Shown in pieces: positions 43,675-50,799 of a DNA stretch of 64,000 bases (within the stretch, counting starts at the first letter, position 1; every line of letters begins with the position of its first letter). A model generated the notes under the pieces. It was not told the DNA's origin, searched no databases, and was given only the letters and a program-made list of their open reading frames with translations. The stretch is from Micromonospora_J zhanjiangensis. Lineage in GTDB: Bacteria > Actinomycetota > Actinomycetes > Mycobacteriales > Micromonosporaceae. Position numbers and translations under genes: made by a program. The stretch covers positions 248,001-312,000 of the forward strand of contig NZ_JBHSBN010000004.1 in the NCBI RefSeq assembly GCF_042650605.1, given 5' to 3'.

Positions 43675-44736
43675 ATGGCGAACATGTCCGTCGACGACGC
43701 GATGCGCCGCGCCATCACCCTGGCCGCCCGGGGCCTCGGCACCACCAGCCCCAATCCGGTCGTCGGCTGTGTCCTGCTGGACCGGGACGGCGCGCTCGTG
43801 GGGGAGGGCTTCCACGCGTACGCCGGCGGCCCGCACGCGGAGATCGTCGCCCTGGCCCAGGCCGGTGAGCGGGCCCGCGGCGGCACCGCCGTCGTCACCC
43901 TCGAACCGTGCGACCACACCGGCCGCACCGGCCCCTGCACGGCCGCGCTGATCCGTGCCGGCGTCGCGCGGGTGGTGCTCGCCGTCAACGACCCGGACCC
44001 GGTCGCCACCGGCGGGATCGAGACGCTGCGCGCCGCCGGGATCGACGTGCGCACGGGGGTCCGCGCCGCCGAGGCCGAGGCCGGCAACATCGCCTGGCTC
44101 ACCGCCGTCCGGCGCGACCTGCCGTACGTGATCTGGAAGTACGCCGCCACGCTGGACGGGCGCCTGGCGGCGGCCGACGGCACCAGCATGTGGATCACCT
44201 CCGAGGCGGCCCGGACCGACGTGCACGCGCTGCGCGGCACCGTCGACGCGGTGCTGGCCGGGGTGGGCACCGTGCTGGCCGACGACCCCCGGTTGACCGT
44301 CCGGAACCTGCGCGACGGCAGCCTGGCCATCCGGCAGCCGCTGCGGGTGGTGGTGGACAGCTCGGGACGTACCCCGGCGGGCGCCCGGGTCCGGGACGCC
44401 GCCGCACCCACCTGGGTCGCCACCGCCGCGGAGGTCGGCGCCGGTCCGGACGGCCGGGTCGACCTGACCGCCCTGCTGTCGGCGCTGTACCGGCGCGGCG
44501 TGCGGGCCGCGCTGCTGGAGGGCGGTCCGACCCTGGCCGGCGCGTTCTTCGCCGCCGGCCTGGTCGACAAGGTGGTCGGCTACCTGGCACCCAAGCTGCT
44601 CGGCGCGGGCCCGGCGGCGCTGGTCGACGCCGGGCCGCGGACCATCGCCGAGGTCATCGATCTCGAGTACGTCGACGTCAGGCGGGTCGGCCCCGACCTG
44701 CGGATCACCGCGTTGCCCAGGAAGAGAGAGGGCTGA
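43675..44736 (+). CDS. ribD: bifunctional riboflavin deaminase/reductase RibD
   Basis: Deaminates and then reduces the pyrimidine intermediate of riboflavin synthesis. 353 residues. Deaminase domain with zinc ligands in HAEIVAL and PCDHTGRTGPC; reductase domain from ~150 (VIWKYAATLDGRLAA, SMWITSEAARTDVHALRG, LLEGGPTLAGAF). ATG at 43675 (MANMSVDDAMRRA) with AGGGGAG ~10 nt upstream; longer in-frame starts fall in the riboswitch. Confidence 0.96.
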   Translation: MANMSVDDAMRRAITLAARGLGTTSPNPVVGCVLLDRDGALVGEGFHAYAGGPHAEIVALAQAGERARGGTAVVTLEPCDHTGRTGPCTAALIRAGVARVVLAVNDPDPVATGGIETLRAAGIDVRTGVRAAEAEAGNIAWLTAVRRDLPYVIWKYAATLDGRLAAADGTSMWITSEAARTDVHALRGTVDAVLAGVGTVLADDPRLTVRNLRDGSLAIRQPLRVVVDSSGRTPAGARVRDAAAPTWVATAAEVGAGPDGRVDLTALLSALYRRGVRAALLEGGPTLAGAFFAAGLVDKVVGYLAPKLLGAGPAALVDAGPRTIAEVIDLEYVDVRRVGPDLRITALPRKREG

Positions 44737-44740
44737 GCAG

Positions 44741-45340
44741 ATGTTCACCGGAATCGTGGAGGAACTCGGCGAGGTCGTGCGGCGGACCGACACCGGAGGC
44801 GACTCGGCCCTGCTGGCCGTACGCGGTCCGGTGGTCACCGCCGACGCCCGGCACGGCGACTCGATCGCGGTCAACGGGGTGTGCCTGACCGTCGTCGAGG
44901 TGGCCGACGGTGTCTTCACCGCCGACGTGATGGGGGAGACGCTGCACCGCTCGTCGCTGGGCGCGCTGCGCCCCGGCGACCCGGTCAACCTGGAGCGGGC
45001 GGCCACCCTGGGCAGCCGGCTGGGCGGGCACCTGGTCCAGGGGCACGTGGACGGCGTCGGCACGATCGTCGACCGGGAACCGGCGCCGCAGTGGGAGACG
45101 GTCCGGTTCTCGGCGCCGGCCGGGCTCGCCCGGTACCTGGTGGAGAAGGGCTCGATCACCGTCGACGGGGTGTCGCTGACCGTGACGGCGGTGACCGACG
45201 ACGGCTTCTCGGTCGGCCTGATCCCGACCACGCTCAAACTCACCACGCTCGGGCACAAGCGGGTCGGTGACCCGGTCAACCTGGAGGTGGACGTGATCGC
45301 CAAGTACGTCGAGCGGCTGCTCGGCCGGAGGACGGAGTGA
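44741..45340 (+). CDS. ribE: riboflavin synthase alpha subunit
   Basis: Dismutates two lumazines to riboflavin. 199 residues made of two lumazine-binding repeats: MFTGIVEELGEV ... SIAVNGVCLTVVEV and LGGHLVQGHVDGVG ... ITVDGVSLTVTAV. C-terminus LEVDVIAKYVERLL is standard. Starts 4 bp after ribD and overlaps the transporter gene by 4 bp (GTGA). Confidence 0.97.
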   Translation: MFTGIVEELGEVVRRTDTGGDSALLAVRGPVVTADARHGDSIAVNGVCLTVVEVADGVFTADVMGETLHRSSLGALRPGDPVNLERAATLGSRLGGHLVQGHVDGVGTIVDREPAPQWETVRFSAPAGLARYLVEKGSITVDGVSLTVTAVTDDGFSVGLIPTTLKLTTLGHKRVGDPVNLEVDVIAKYVERLLGRRTE

Positions 45341-46038
45341 TGACCTTCCTGCGTTGGTTGCTCGACGCCCGGCTGGAGATCGCCGGCTCGCCGGTGCTCT
45401 GGCGGGAGATCGTCGGCAACGTCTTCGGACTCGGCTCGGCGCTGCTGGGCATGCGCCGGGTGCTCTGGGCCTGGCCGGTCGGCATGGTCGGCAACGCCCT
45501 GCTGCTGACCGTCTTCCTGGGCGGGGCGTTCGCCACCCCGCAGGCGGTGGACCTCTACGGCCAGGCGGGACGGCAGGTCTTCTTCTTCGTGGTCAGCGCG
45601 TACGGCTGGTGGCGCTGGTCGGTCACCCGCCGGCGGGACCTGGCACCGGACCACGGCGCGGTGGTGCCCCGGTGGGCCACCGGCCGGGAACGGCTGCTGC
45701 TGGCCGTGGCCGTGCTGGTCGGGATGGCGGTGGCCTATCCGGCCCTCGCGGCCCTGGGCTCCTGGGGTCCGCTGCCGGACGCCTGGATCCTGGTCGGCAG
45801 CCTGCTCGCCACCTACGGCATGGCCCGCGGGTACGTGGAGTTCTGGCTCGTCTGGATCGCCGTCGACGCCGTCGGCGTGCCGCTGCTGCTCGGCGGCGGT
45901 TTCTACCCGTCGGCGGCGATGTACGCCGTCTACGGCTTCTTCTGCGCTTGGGGTTTCCTCAGCTGGGTACGCACCTCACGGGCGTTCCAGCGGAGCAACG
46001 CCCGGATGCGCACCGGCTACGCGGAGGCAACAGCATGA
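45337..46038 (+). CDS. ribM: PnuC-family transporter, probable riboflavin transporter RibM
   Basis: Integral membrane protein of 233 residues with about seven hydrophobic helices and the PnuC-like pattern GNVFGLGSALLGMRRVLWAWPVG, YGWWRW and EFWLVWIAVDAVGVPLL. PnuC proteins carry nicotinamide riboside, but a PnuC homologue inside a riboflavin operon under an FMN riboswitch is the RibM riboflavin transporter described in Corynebacterium and Streptomyces. Overlaps ribE (GTGA) and ribBA (ATGA). The ATG one codon later is an alternative start. Confidence 0.88.
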   Translation: MMTFLRWLLDARLEIAGSPVLWREIVGNVFGLGSALLGMRRVLWAWPVGMVGNALLLTVFLGGAFATPQAVDLYGQAGRQVFFFVVSAYGWWRWSVTRRRDLAPDHGAVVPRWATGRERLLLAVAVLVGMAVAYPALAALGSWGPLPDAWILVGSLLATYGMARGYVEFWLVWIAVDAVGVPLLLGGGFYPSAAMYAVYGFFCAWGFLSWVRTSRAFQRSNARMRTGYAEATA

Positions 46039-47378
46039 CGACCCCCGGAACATCGATCGATCAGGCGATCGCGGACCTCGCCGCCGGACGACCGGTCGTG
46101 GTCGTCGACGACGAGGACCGGGAGAACGAGGGCGACCTGATCTTCGCGGCCGAACTGGCCACCCCCGAGCTGCTGGCCTTCATGGTCCGACACACCTCCG
46201 GCTACATCTGCGCGCCGCTGACCGAGCAGGACTGCGACCGCCTCGACCTGCCGCCGATGTACCACACCAACCAGGACCCGCGCCGGACCGCGTACACGGT
46301 GACCGTCGACGCCCGGACGGGCATCAGCACGGGGATCTCGGCGGCGGACCGGGCCCGTACGGTCCGGCTGTTGGCCGATCCGGCGACCGTCCCGGCGGAC
46401 CTGTCCCGGCCCGGGCACGTGGTGCCGCTGCGGGCGAAGGCGGGCGGGGTGCTGCGCCGGCCGGGTCACACCGAGGCGACGATCGACCTGCTGCGGCTCG
46501 CCGGGCTGCGGCCGGCCGGGGTGCTCTGCGAACTGGTCAACGACGACGGCACCATGATGCGGATGCCCGATCTGGAGCCGTTCTGCGCCGAGCACGGGCT
46601 CACCCTGGTCACCATCGCCGACCTGATCGCCCACCGGCGGCGCACCGAGACCCAGATCGAGCGCGGTGCCGAGGTGCGGCTGCCCACCCGGTTCGGCACC
46701 TTCCGGGCGGTCGGCTACCGGGCGGAGTACGACCCGGCCGAGCACATCGCGCTGGTCTACGGTGACCTCGGCGACGGCCGGGACGTCCTGGTCCGGGTGC
46801 ACTCGGAGTGCCTCACCGGCGACGTGTTCGCCTCGCACCGCTGTGACTGCGGGCCCCAACTGCACGCCTCGCTGGACCGGGTCGCGCAGGAGGGCCGCGG
46901 CGTGGTCCTCTACATGCGCGGACACGAGGGACGGGGCATCGGCCTGCTGCACAAGCTGCAGGCGTACCAGCTGCAGGATCTCGGCCGGGACACTGTGGAC
47001 GCCAACCTCGACCTCGGCCTGCCGGCCGACGCCCGGGACTACGGCACCGGCGCGCAGATCCTCTACGACCTGGGCGTCCGCACCATGCGGCTGCTGACCA
47101 ACAATCCGGCCAAGCGGGCCGGCCTGGAGGGGTACGGCCTGACCATCGTCGGCCGGGAGCCGACGCCGGTGCTGCCGCACCCGGAGAACCTGCGTTACCT
47201 GCGGACCAAGCGGGACCGGATGGGTCACCTGCTGGACCAGTTGGACGACATTGTCGACGGTACCGCCGCCGACCCCGCCGGTACGGCAGCCACCGTGACC
47301 GGCCCGAACGGTGGCGGGTCGAACGGTGGCGGGTCGAACGGCGCTGCGGCGCGGGCCGAGCGAGAGATCGGGGTCTGA
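46035..47378 (+). CDS. ribBA: bifunctional 3,4-dihydroxy-2-butanone-4-phosphate synthase / GTP cyclohydrolase II
   Basis: Makes both precursors of riboflavin, from ribulose 5-phosphate and GTP. 447 residues. RibB half: VVVDDEDRENEGDLIFAAE, TSGYICAPL, FMVRH, GHTEA. RibA half: VRVHSECLTGDVFASHRCDCG (zinc Cys), YMRGHEGRGIGLLHKLQAY, TNNPAKRAGLEGYG. The C-terminal ~30 residues are a GGGSN-type flexible tail encoded by 15-bp repeats. Overlaps ribM; ribH follows after 3 bp. Confidence 0.97.
   Translation: MTTPGTSIDQAIADLAAGRPVVVVDDEDRENEGDLIFAAELATPELLAFMVRHTSGYICAPLTEQDCDRLDLPPMYHTNQDPRRTAYTVTVDARTGISTGISAADRARTVRLLADPATVPADLSRPGHVVPLRAKAGGVLRRPGHTEATIDLLRLAGLRPAGVLCELVNDDGTMMRMPDLEPFCAEHGLTLVTIADLIAHRRRTETQIERGAEVRLPTRFGTFRAVGYRAEYDPAEHIALVYGDLGDGRDVLVRVHSECLTGDVFASHRCDCGPQLHASLDRVAQEGRGVVLYMRGHEGRGIGLLHKLQAYQLQDLGRDTVDANLDLGLPADARDYGTGAQILYDLGVRTMRLLTNNPAKRAGLEGYGLTIVGREPTPVLPHPENLRYLRTKRDRMGHLLDQLDDIVDGTAADPAGTAATVTGPNGGGSNGGGSNGAAARAEREIGV
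47311..47340 (+). repeat. 15-bp tandem repeat in the 3' end of ribBA
   Basis: Two exact copies of GTGGCGGGTCGAACG plus partial flanking matches, encoding NGGGS-type linker residues at the C-terminus of RibBA. Confidence 0.8.
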
Positions 47379-47381
47379 GTC

Positions 47382-47885
47382 ATGGCAGGTTTCGGGGAAC
47401 CGGGCGCGACTCCGGTCGAGGCGGCCGGCCTGCGCGTCGGGGTGGTGGCGGCCCGCTGGCACGGCGACCTCACCGACCACATGACCGAGCGGGCGGTCGA
47501 GGCGGCTCGCGCCTGCAACGCGGCGGACGTCGTGGTGGCCCGGGTCGCCGGATCGGTGGAGTTGCCGGTGGTCGCGCAGGCGTTGGCCCGTCGGTGCGAC
47601 GTGGTGGTCGCCCTCGGCGTCGTGGTCCGTGGCGCCACCGCCCACTTCGACTACGTCTGCCGGTCGGTCACCGACGGGTTGACCAGGGTCGCCCTGGACA
47701 CCGGCAAGCCGGTGGCCCACGGGGTGCTCACCGTCGACAGCATCGAGCAGGCCCGGGACCGGGCCGGGTTCCCGGACTCGGCCGAGGACAAGGGCTGGTC
47801 GGCCACGATCGCGGCGCTGGAGGCCGCGCTGGCGATCCGCACGGCCGACCGCCCGGTGAGCGGTCCGGTCGGCTTCGCCCGCTGA
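47382..47885 (+). CDS. ribH: 6,7-dimethyl-8-ribityllumazine synthase
   Basis: Penultimate step of riboflavin synthesis; usually a large icosahedral shell. 167 residues. Marks: VGVVAARWHGDLTDHM, VAGSVELPVVAQAL, LGVVVRGATAHFDYVC (catalytic His) and GVLTVDSIEQARDRAG. Last gene of the rib operon. In many actinobacteria hisE-hisG come next; here they are 12 kb away. Confidence 0.96.
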   Translation: MAGFGEPGATPVEAAGLRVGVVAARWHGDLTDHMTERAVEAARACNAADVVVARVAGSVELPVVAQALARRCDVVVALGVVVRGATAHFDYVCRSVTDGLTRVALDTGKPVAHGVLTVDSIEQARDRAGFPDSAEDKGWSATIAALEAALAIRTADRPVSGPVGFAR

Positions 47886-47950
47886 GCCGCGGTCGGAGCA
47901 CCGGTCCGCTCGGGCCCGGGCCACCGGCGACGGGACGTGGTCGGGCAGGG

Positions 47951-48817
47951 TCACCTCAGCTCGGCGGCGCCCGCGGTCCGGGCCAGCCACTGCTGCTCCA
48001 ACTGGCCGAGCGTACCGGCGTCGCGCAGCTCGCCGATCGCCTTGCTGACACAGCCGGTCAGGGTGGAACTCTTGTCCATCAACAGCCCGAACGCCTCGGG
48101 CGCGCCGACCTGCGGAAGCTGTCCGACGATGGCGGCGTCCTTGAGTTCGGAGCCGGTGATGTGGAAGGCGGTGGGCAGGTCGACGACGATCCCGTCGAGC
48201 TGGCCGTTCTGCAGGGCCTTCTTCGCGTCGTCGTTGCTGTTGTAGACCTGGGGTTTCCCGGTCGGCTTGATCACGTTGGTGATGGCCTGGTAGCTGGTGG
48301 TCCCCACCTGCGCGCCGAGCTTGGCGCCGCGCAGCTGGGCCAGCGACTTCGCCCCCGCGATCTTCGACGACTTCAGCGTGACGACGGCCTGCCGGACCAG
48401 GTAGTAGGGCGCCGAGAACTCGACCGCCTGCTTGCGTTCCTCGGTGATGGAGAACTGGTTGATGTCGAAGTCGAACGCCTTCGGACCGGGGGCGATGGCG
48501 TTGTCGAACTTCACCCGGGTCCAGGTCACCCTGTCCTTGCCGTAGCCGAGCTTGTCGGCCACCGCGTACGCGACGGCGGACTCGAAGCCCTGCCCGTTCT
48601 CCGGCTTGTTGTCGACGAACCAGGGCGCGTACGCCGGGTCGTCGGTGCCGACGGTGAGCTGCCCGGCGACCTTGGTGGGCAGGCTGCCCGGCGTGCACGC
48701 GACGTTGGGCGGGGCGGGTGCGGGATTGTCCTCCGGCGCGCAGCCGGCGACCGCGACCAGGCCGACCACGGCCGTCACCGCCGCCGCGAGAGATCGATGA
48801 GTCACGGCCGCCAGCAT
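47951..48817 (-). CDS. ABC transporter substrate-binding lipoprotein (amino-acid type)
   Basis: A 288-residue periplasmic-binding-protein type 2 (SBP family 3): lipobox VAGC in VVGLVAVAGCAPEDNPAP, then LTVGTDDPAYAPWFVDNK, FDFDINQFSITEERKQAVEFSAPYY and AQVGTTSYQAI. Likely binds a polar amino acid or similar solute outside the cell. No permease or ATPase for import is adjacent, so it is an orphan component. ATG at 48817 or GTG at 48805 could be the start. First gene of the island after ribH. Confidence 0.88.
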   Translation of the reverse strand: MLAAVTHRSLAAAVTAVVGLVAVAGCAPEDNPAPAPPNVACTPGSLPTKVAGQLTVGTDDPAYAPWFVDNKPENGQGFESAVAYAVADKLGYGKDRVTWTRVKFDNAIAPGPKAFDFDINQFSITEERKQAVEFSAPYYLVRQAVVTLKSSKIAGAKSLAQLRGAKLGAQVGTTSYQAITNVIKPTGKPQVYNSNDDAKKALQNGQLDGIVVDLPTAFHITGSELKDAAIVGQLPQVGAPEAFGLLMDKSSTLTGCVSKAIGELRDAGTLGQLEQQWLARTAGAAELR

Positions 48818-48960
48818 AGGTGAACTTCGGCGCTCGTCGATACCGCGAGACGGAGCTGGGCCGATCCCTGGCCCGCACCCGGCCCGGACCCGGTACGGCT
48901 CGACCGCGCCTGTACCGGAGCTGTAGCGGAGCCTGAAGGTGACGTCCGTACCCTCGCGCC

Positions 48961-50799
48961 ATGATCAGCATCTCCCGGGCCGGCCGGGCCCTCGCGGTGG
49001 CCTGGCGGGCCGGGCGTGCCAACCTGGTGGTGTACGTGCTGCTCGCGCCGATCGCGGGGGCGCTTCCGGTGCTCGCGGCCTGGCTCACCAAACTCGTCCT
49101 CGACCGGGTCGCGAACCCCGCCGCCGACGCGATCCTCGGGGTGGCGATCGGGCTGGCGGCGGTCACCGTCGGTCTCGCCCTGGTGCCGCACCTGACGAGC
49201 TACCTGCGGGCGGACCTCGGCCGCTCGGCCGCCATCGTCGCGCTCGACCGGCTGTACGGCGCGACCGACCGCCTCCGCGGGTTGAGGCGGCTGGAGGAGC
49301 CGGCATTCCAGAACACGCTCCGGCTGGCCGAGCAGGCGGGGCGGGACGGTCCCAGCCGTTGCGTCGACGGCCTGCTCGGTCTGGTGCAGGGCACCGTGCT
49401 GCTGACCGGTCTCCTCGGCACCCTTGTGGTGATCAACCCGGTGATGGCCCTGCTGGTCACGGTCGGCGGCGTCCCGGCCCTGCTGGCCGAGCTGCGACTG
49501 AGCCGTCGCCGGGCGAACCTGCTGTGGGAGATCGGGCCGGCGCAGCGGCGCGAGATGTTCTACGCCAGCCTGCTGACCAGCCTGTCCGCCGCCAAGGAGA
49601 TACGCCTGCTGCGGCTGGGCGGGCTGTTCCGCCGCCGGATGCTCGCCGAGTTGGGCACCGCGAACGCCGCCCACCGGGCCCACGAGCGCCGGGAGGTACG
49701 CGTTCAGGCACTTCTCGCCGTCCTGAGTGCCGTGCTGTCCGGGGGTGGCCTGGTGTGGGCCGTCGTCACCGCCCGGTCCGGCGGACTGACGGTGGGCGAC
49801 GTGGCCGTCTTCGTCGCCGCCGTCGCCGGGGTGCAGAGCAGCCTGTCCGCTCTGATCGACCACCTCGCCGGCATCCACCAGGCGATGCTGCTGCTCGAAC
49901 ACTACGAGCGGATCGTCACCGCACCACCGGACCTGCCGGAGCCGACCCGACCGCGTCCGGTGCCTCCGCTGACCCAGGGCATCGAACTGTGTGACGTCTG
50001 GTTCCGCTACGGTCCGGACCACCCGTGGGTGCTACGCGGCGTGGACCTGTTCATCCCGGCCGGCCAGGCGGTGGCCCTGGTCGGCCACAACGGCGCCGGC
50101 AAGAGCACCCTGGTCAAGCTGCTGTGCCGGTTCTACGACCCGACCCGGGGCACCATCCGGTGGGACGGCGTCGACCTGCGCGAGTTCTCCGTGCACGACC
50201 TGCGGGCCCGGATCGGCGCGGTGTTCCAGGACTACATGACCTACGACCTGACGGTCGCGGAGAACATCTGGCTCGGCGACGTCGACCCGGCCGGCCCCGA
50301 CCACGTCCGGGCCGAGGACGCCTGCCGGATCGCCCACGCCGCCGGCCGGGCCGGCATGCACGAGACCATCGAGGCCCTGCCCCGGGGGTACGGGACGATG
50401 CTGTCCCGCGTGTTCGAACTGGACGGTGACCCGGCGGACGCGGGTGTCCTGCTCTCCGGCGGCCAGTGGCAGCGGCTGGCGATCGCCCGGTCGGTGCTGC
50501 CCGAGTCGCGGGACCTGCTCATCCTGGACGAGCCGAGCGCCGGCCTGGACGCCGAGGCCGAGCGGGACATCCAGCTGCGGCTGCGCGACTACCGGGCCGA
50601 CCGGACCAGCGTCCTCATCTCACACCGGCTCGGTACGCTGCGGGACGCCGACCTGATCGTGGCACTGTCCGGCGGCCGGGTCGTCGAGGCCGGCCGGCAC
50701 GAGGACCTGCTGGTCGCCGACGGCACGTACGCCACGCTGTTCCGGTTGCAGGCGGCGGGTTACGTTCCGGCCGAGGCGGGGGTGACGCCGACCGGGTGA
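48961..50799 (+). CDS. ABC exporter, fused permease and ATPase
   Basis: A 612-residue half-transporter. Residues ~20-330 are the six-helix exporter domain and ~340-600 the nucleotide-binding domain: Walker A G375-HNGAGKST383, signature LSGGQ at 498-502, Walker B DLLILDEPSAGLD and the H-loop ISHRLG. No C39 peptidase domain is fused, so cargo must be cut by another protease; a short S26 peptidase is encoded 4 kb away. It belongs to the multidrug/peptide export class. Its 3' end overlaps the convergent SARP gene by 40 bp. Probable exporter for the Cys-rich peptide at 53856 (inference). Confidence 0.88.
   Translation: MISISRAGRALAVAWRAGRANLVVYVLLAPIAGALPVLAAWLTKLVLDRVANPAADAILGVAIGLAAVTVGLALVPHLTSYLRADLGRSAAIVALDRLYGATDRLRGLRRLEEPAFQNTLRLAEQAGRDGPSRCVDGLLGLVQGTVLLTGLLGTLVVINPVMALLVTVGGVPALLAELRLSRRRANLLWEIGPAQRREMFYASLLTSLSAAKEIRLLRLGGLFRRRMLAELGTANAAHRAHERREVRVQALLAVLSAVLSGGGLVWAVVTARSGGLTVGDVAVFVAAVAGVQSSLSALIDHLAGIHQAMLLLEHYERIVTAPPDLPEPTRPRPVPPLTQGIELCDVWFRYGPDHPWVLRGVDLFIPAGQAVALVGHNGAGKSTLVKLLCRFYDPTRGTIRWDGVDLREFSVHDLRARIGAVFQDYMTYDLTVAENIWLGDVDPAGPDHVRAEDACRIAHAAGRAGMHETIEALPRGYGTMLSRVFELDGDPADAGVLLSGGQWQRLAIARSVLPESRDLLILDEPSAGLDAEAERDIQLRLRDYRADRTSVLISHRLGTLRDADLIVALSGGRVVEAGRHEDLLVADGTYATLFRLQAAGYVPAEAGVTPTG

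Noticed and set aside
43541..43951. Upstream ORF between the FMN riboswitch and ribD
   Set aside because: Its composition is not coding-like and it runs into ribD in another frame without a ribosome binding site.
46017..49166. 1049-codon minus-strand frame across ribBA-ribH and the binding-protein gene
   Set aside because: Runs antisense to two certain rib genes and out of frame with the real minus-strand binding protein.
48961..50799. Peptidase-containing ABC transporter (PCAT) of bacteriocin type
   Set aside because: The N-terminus goes straight into the transmembrane domain; there is no C39 Cys/His peptidase domain.
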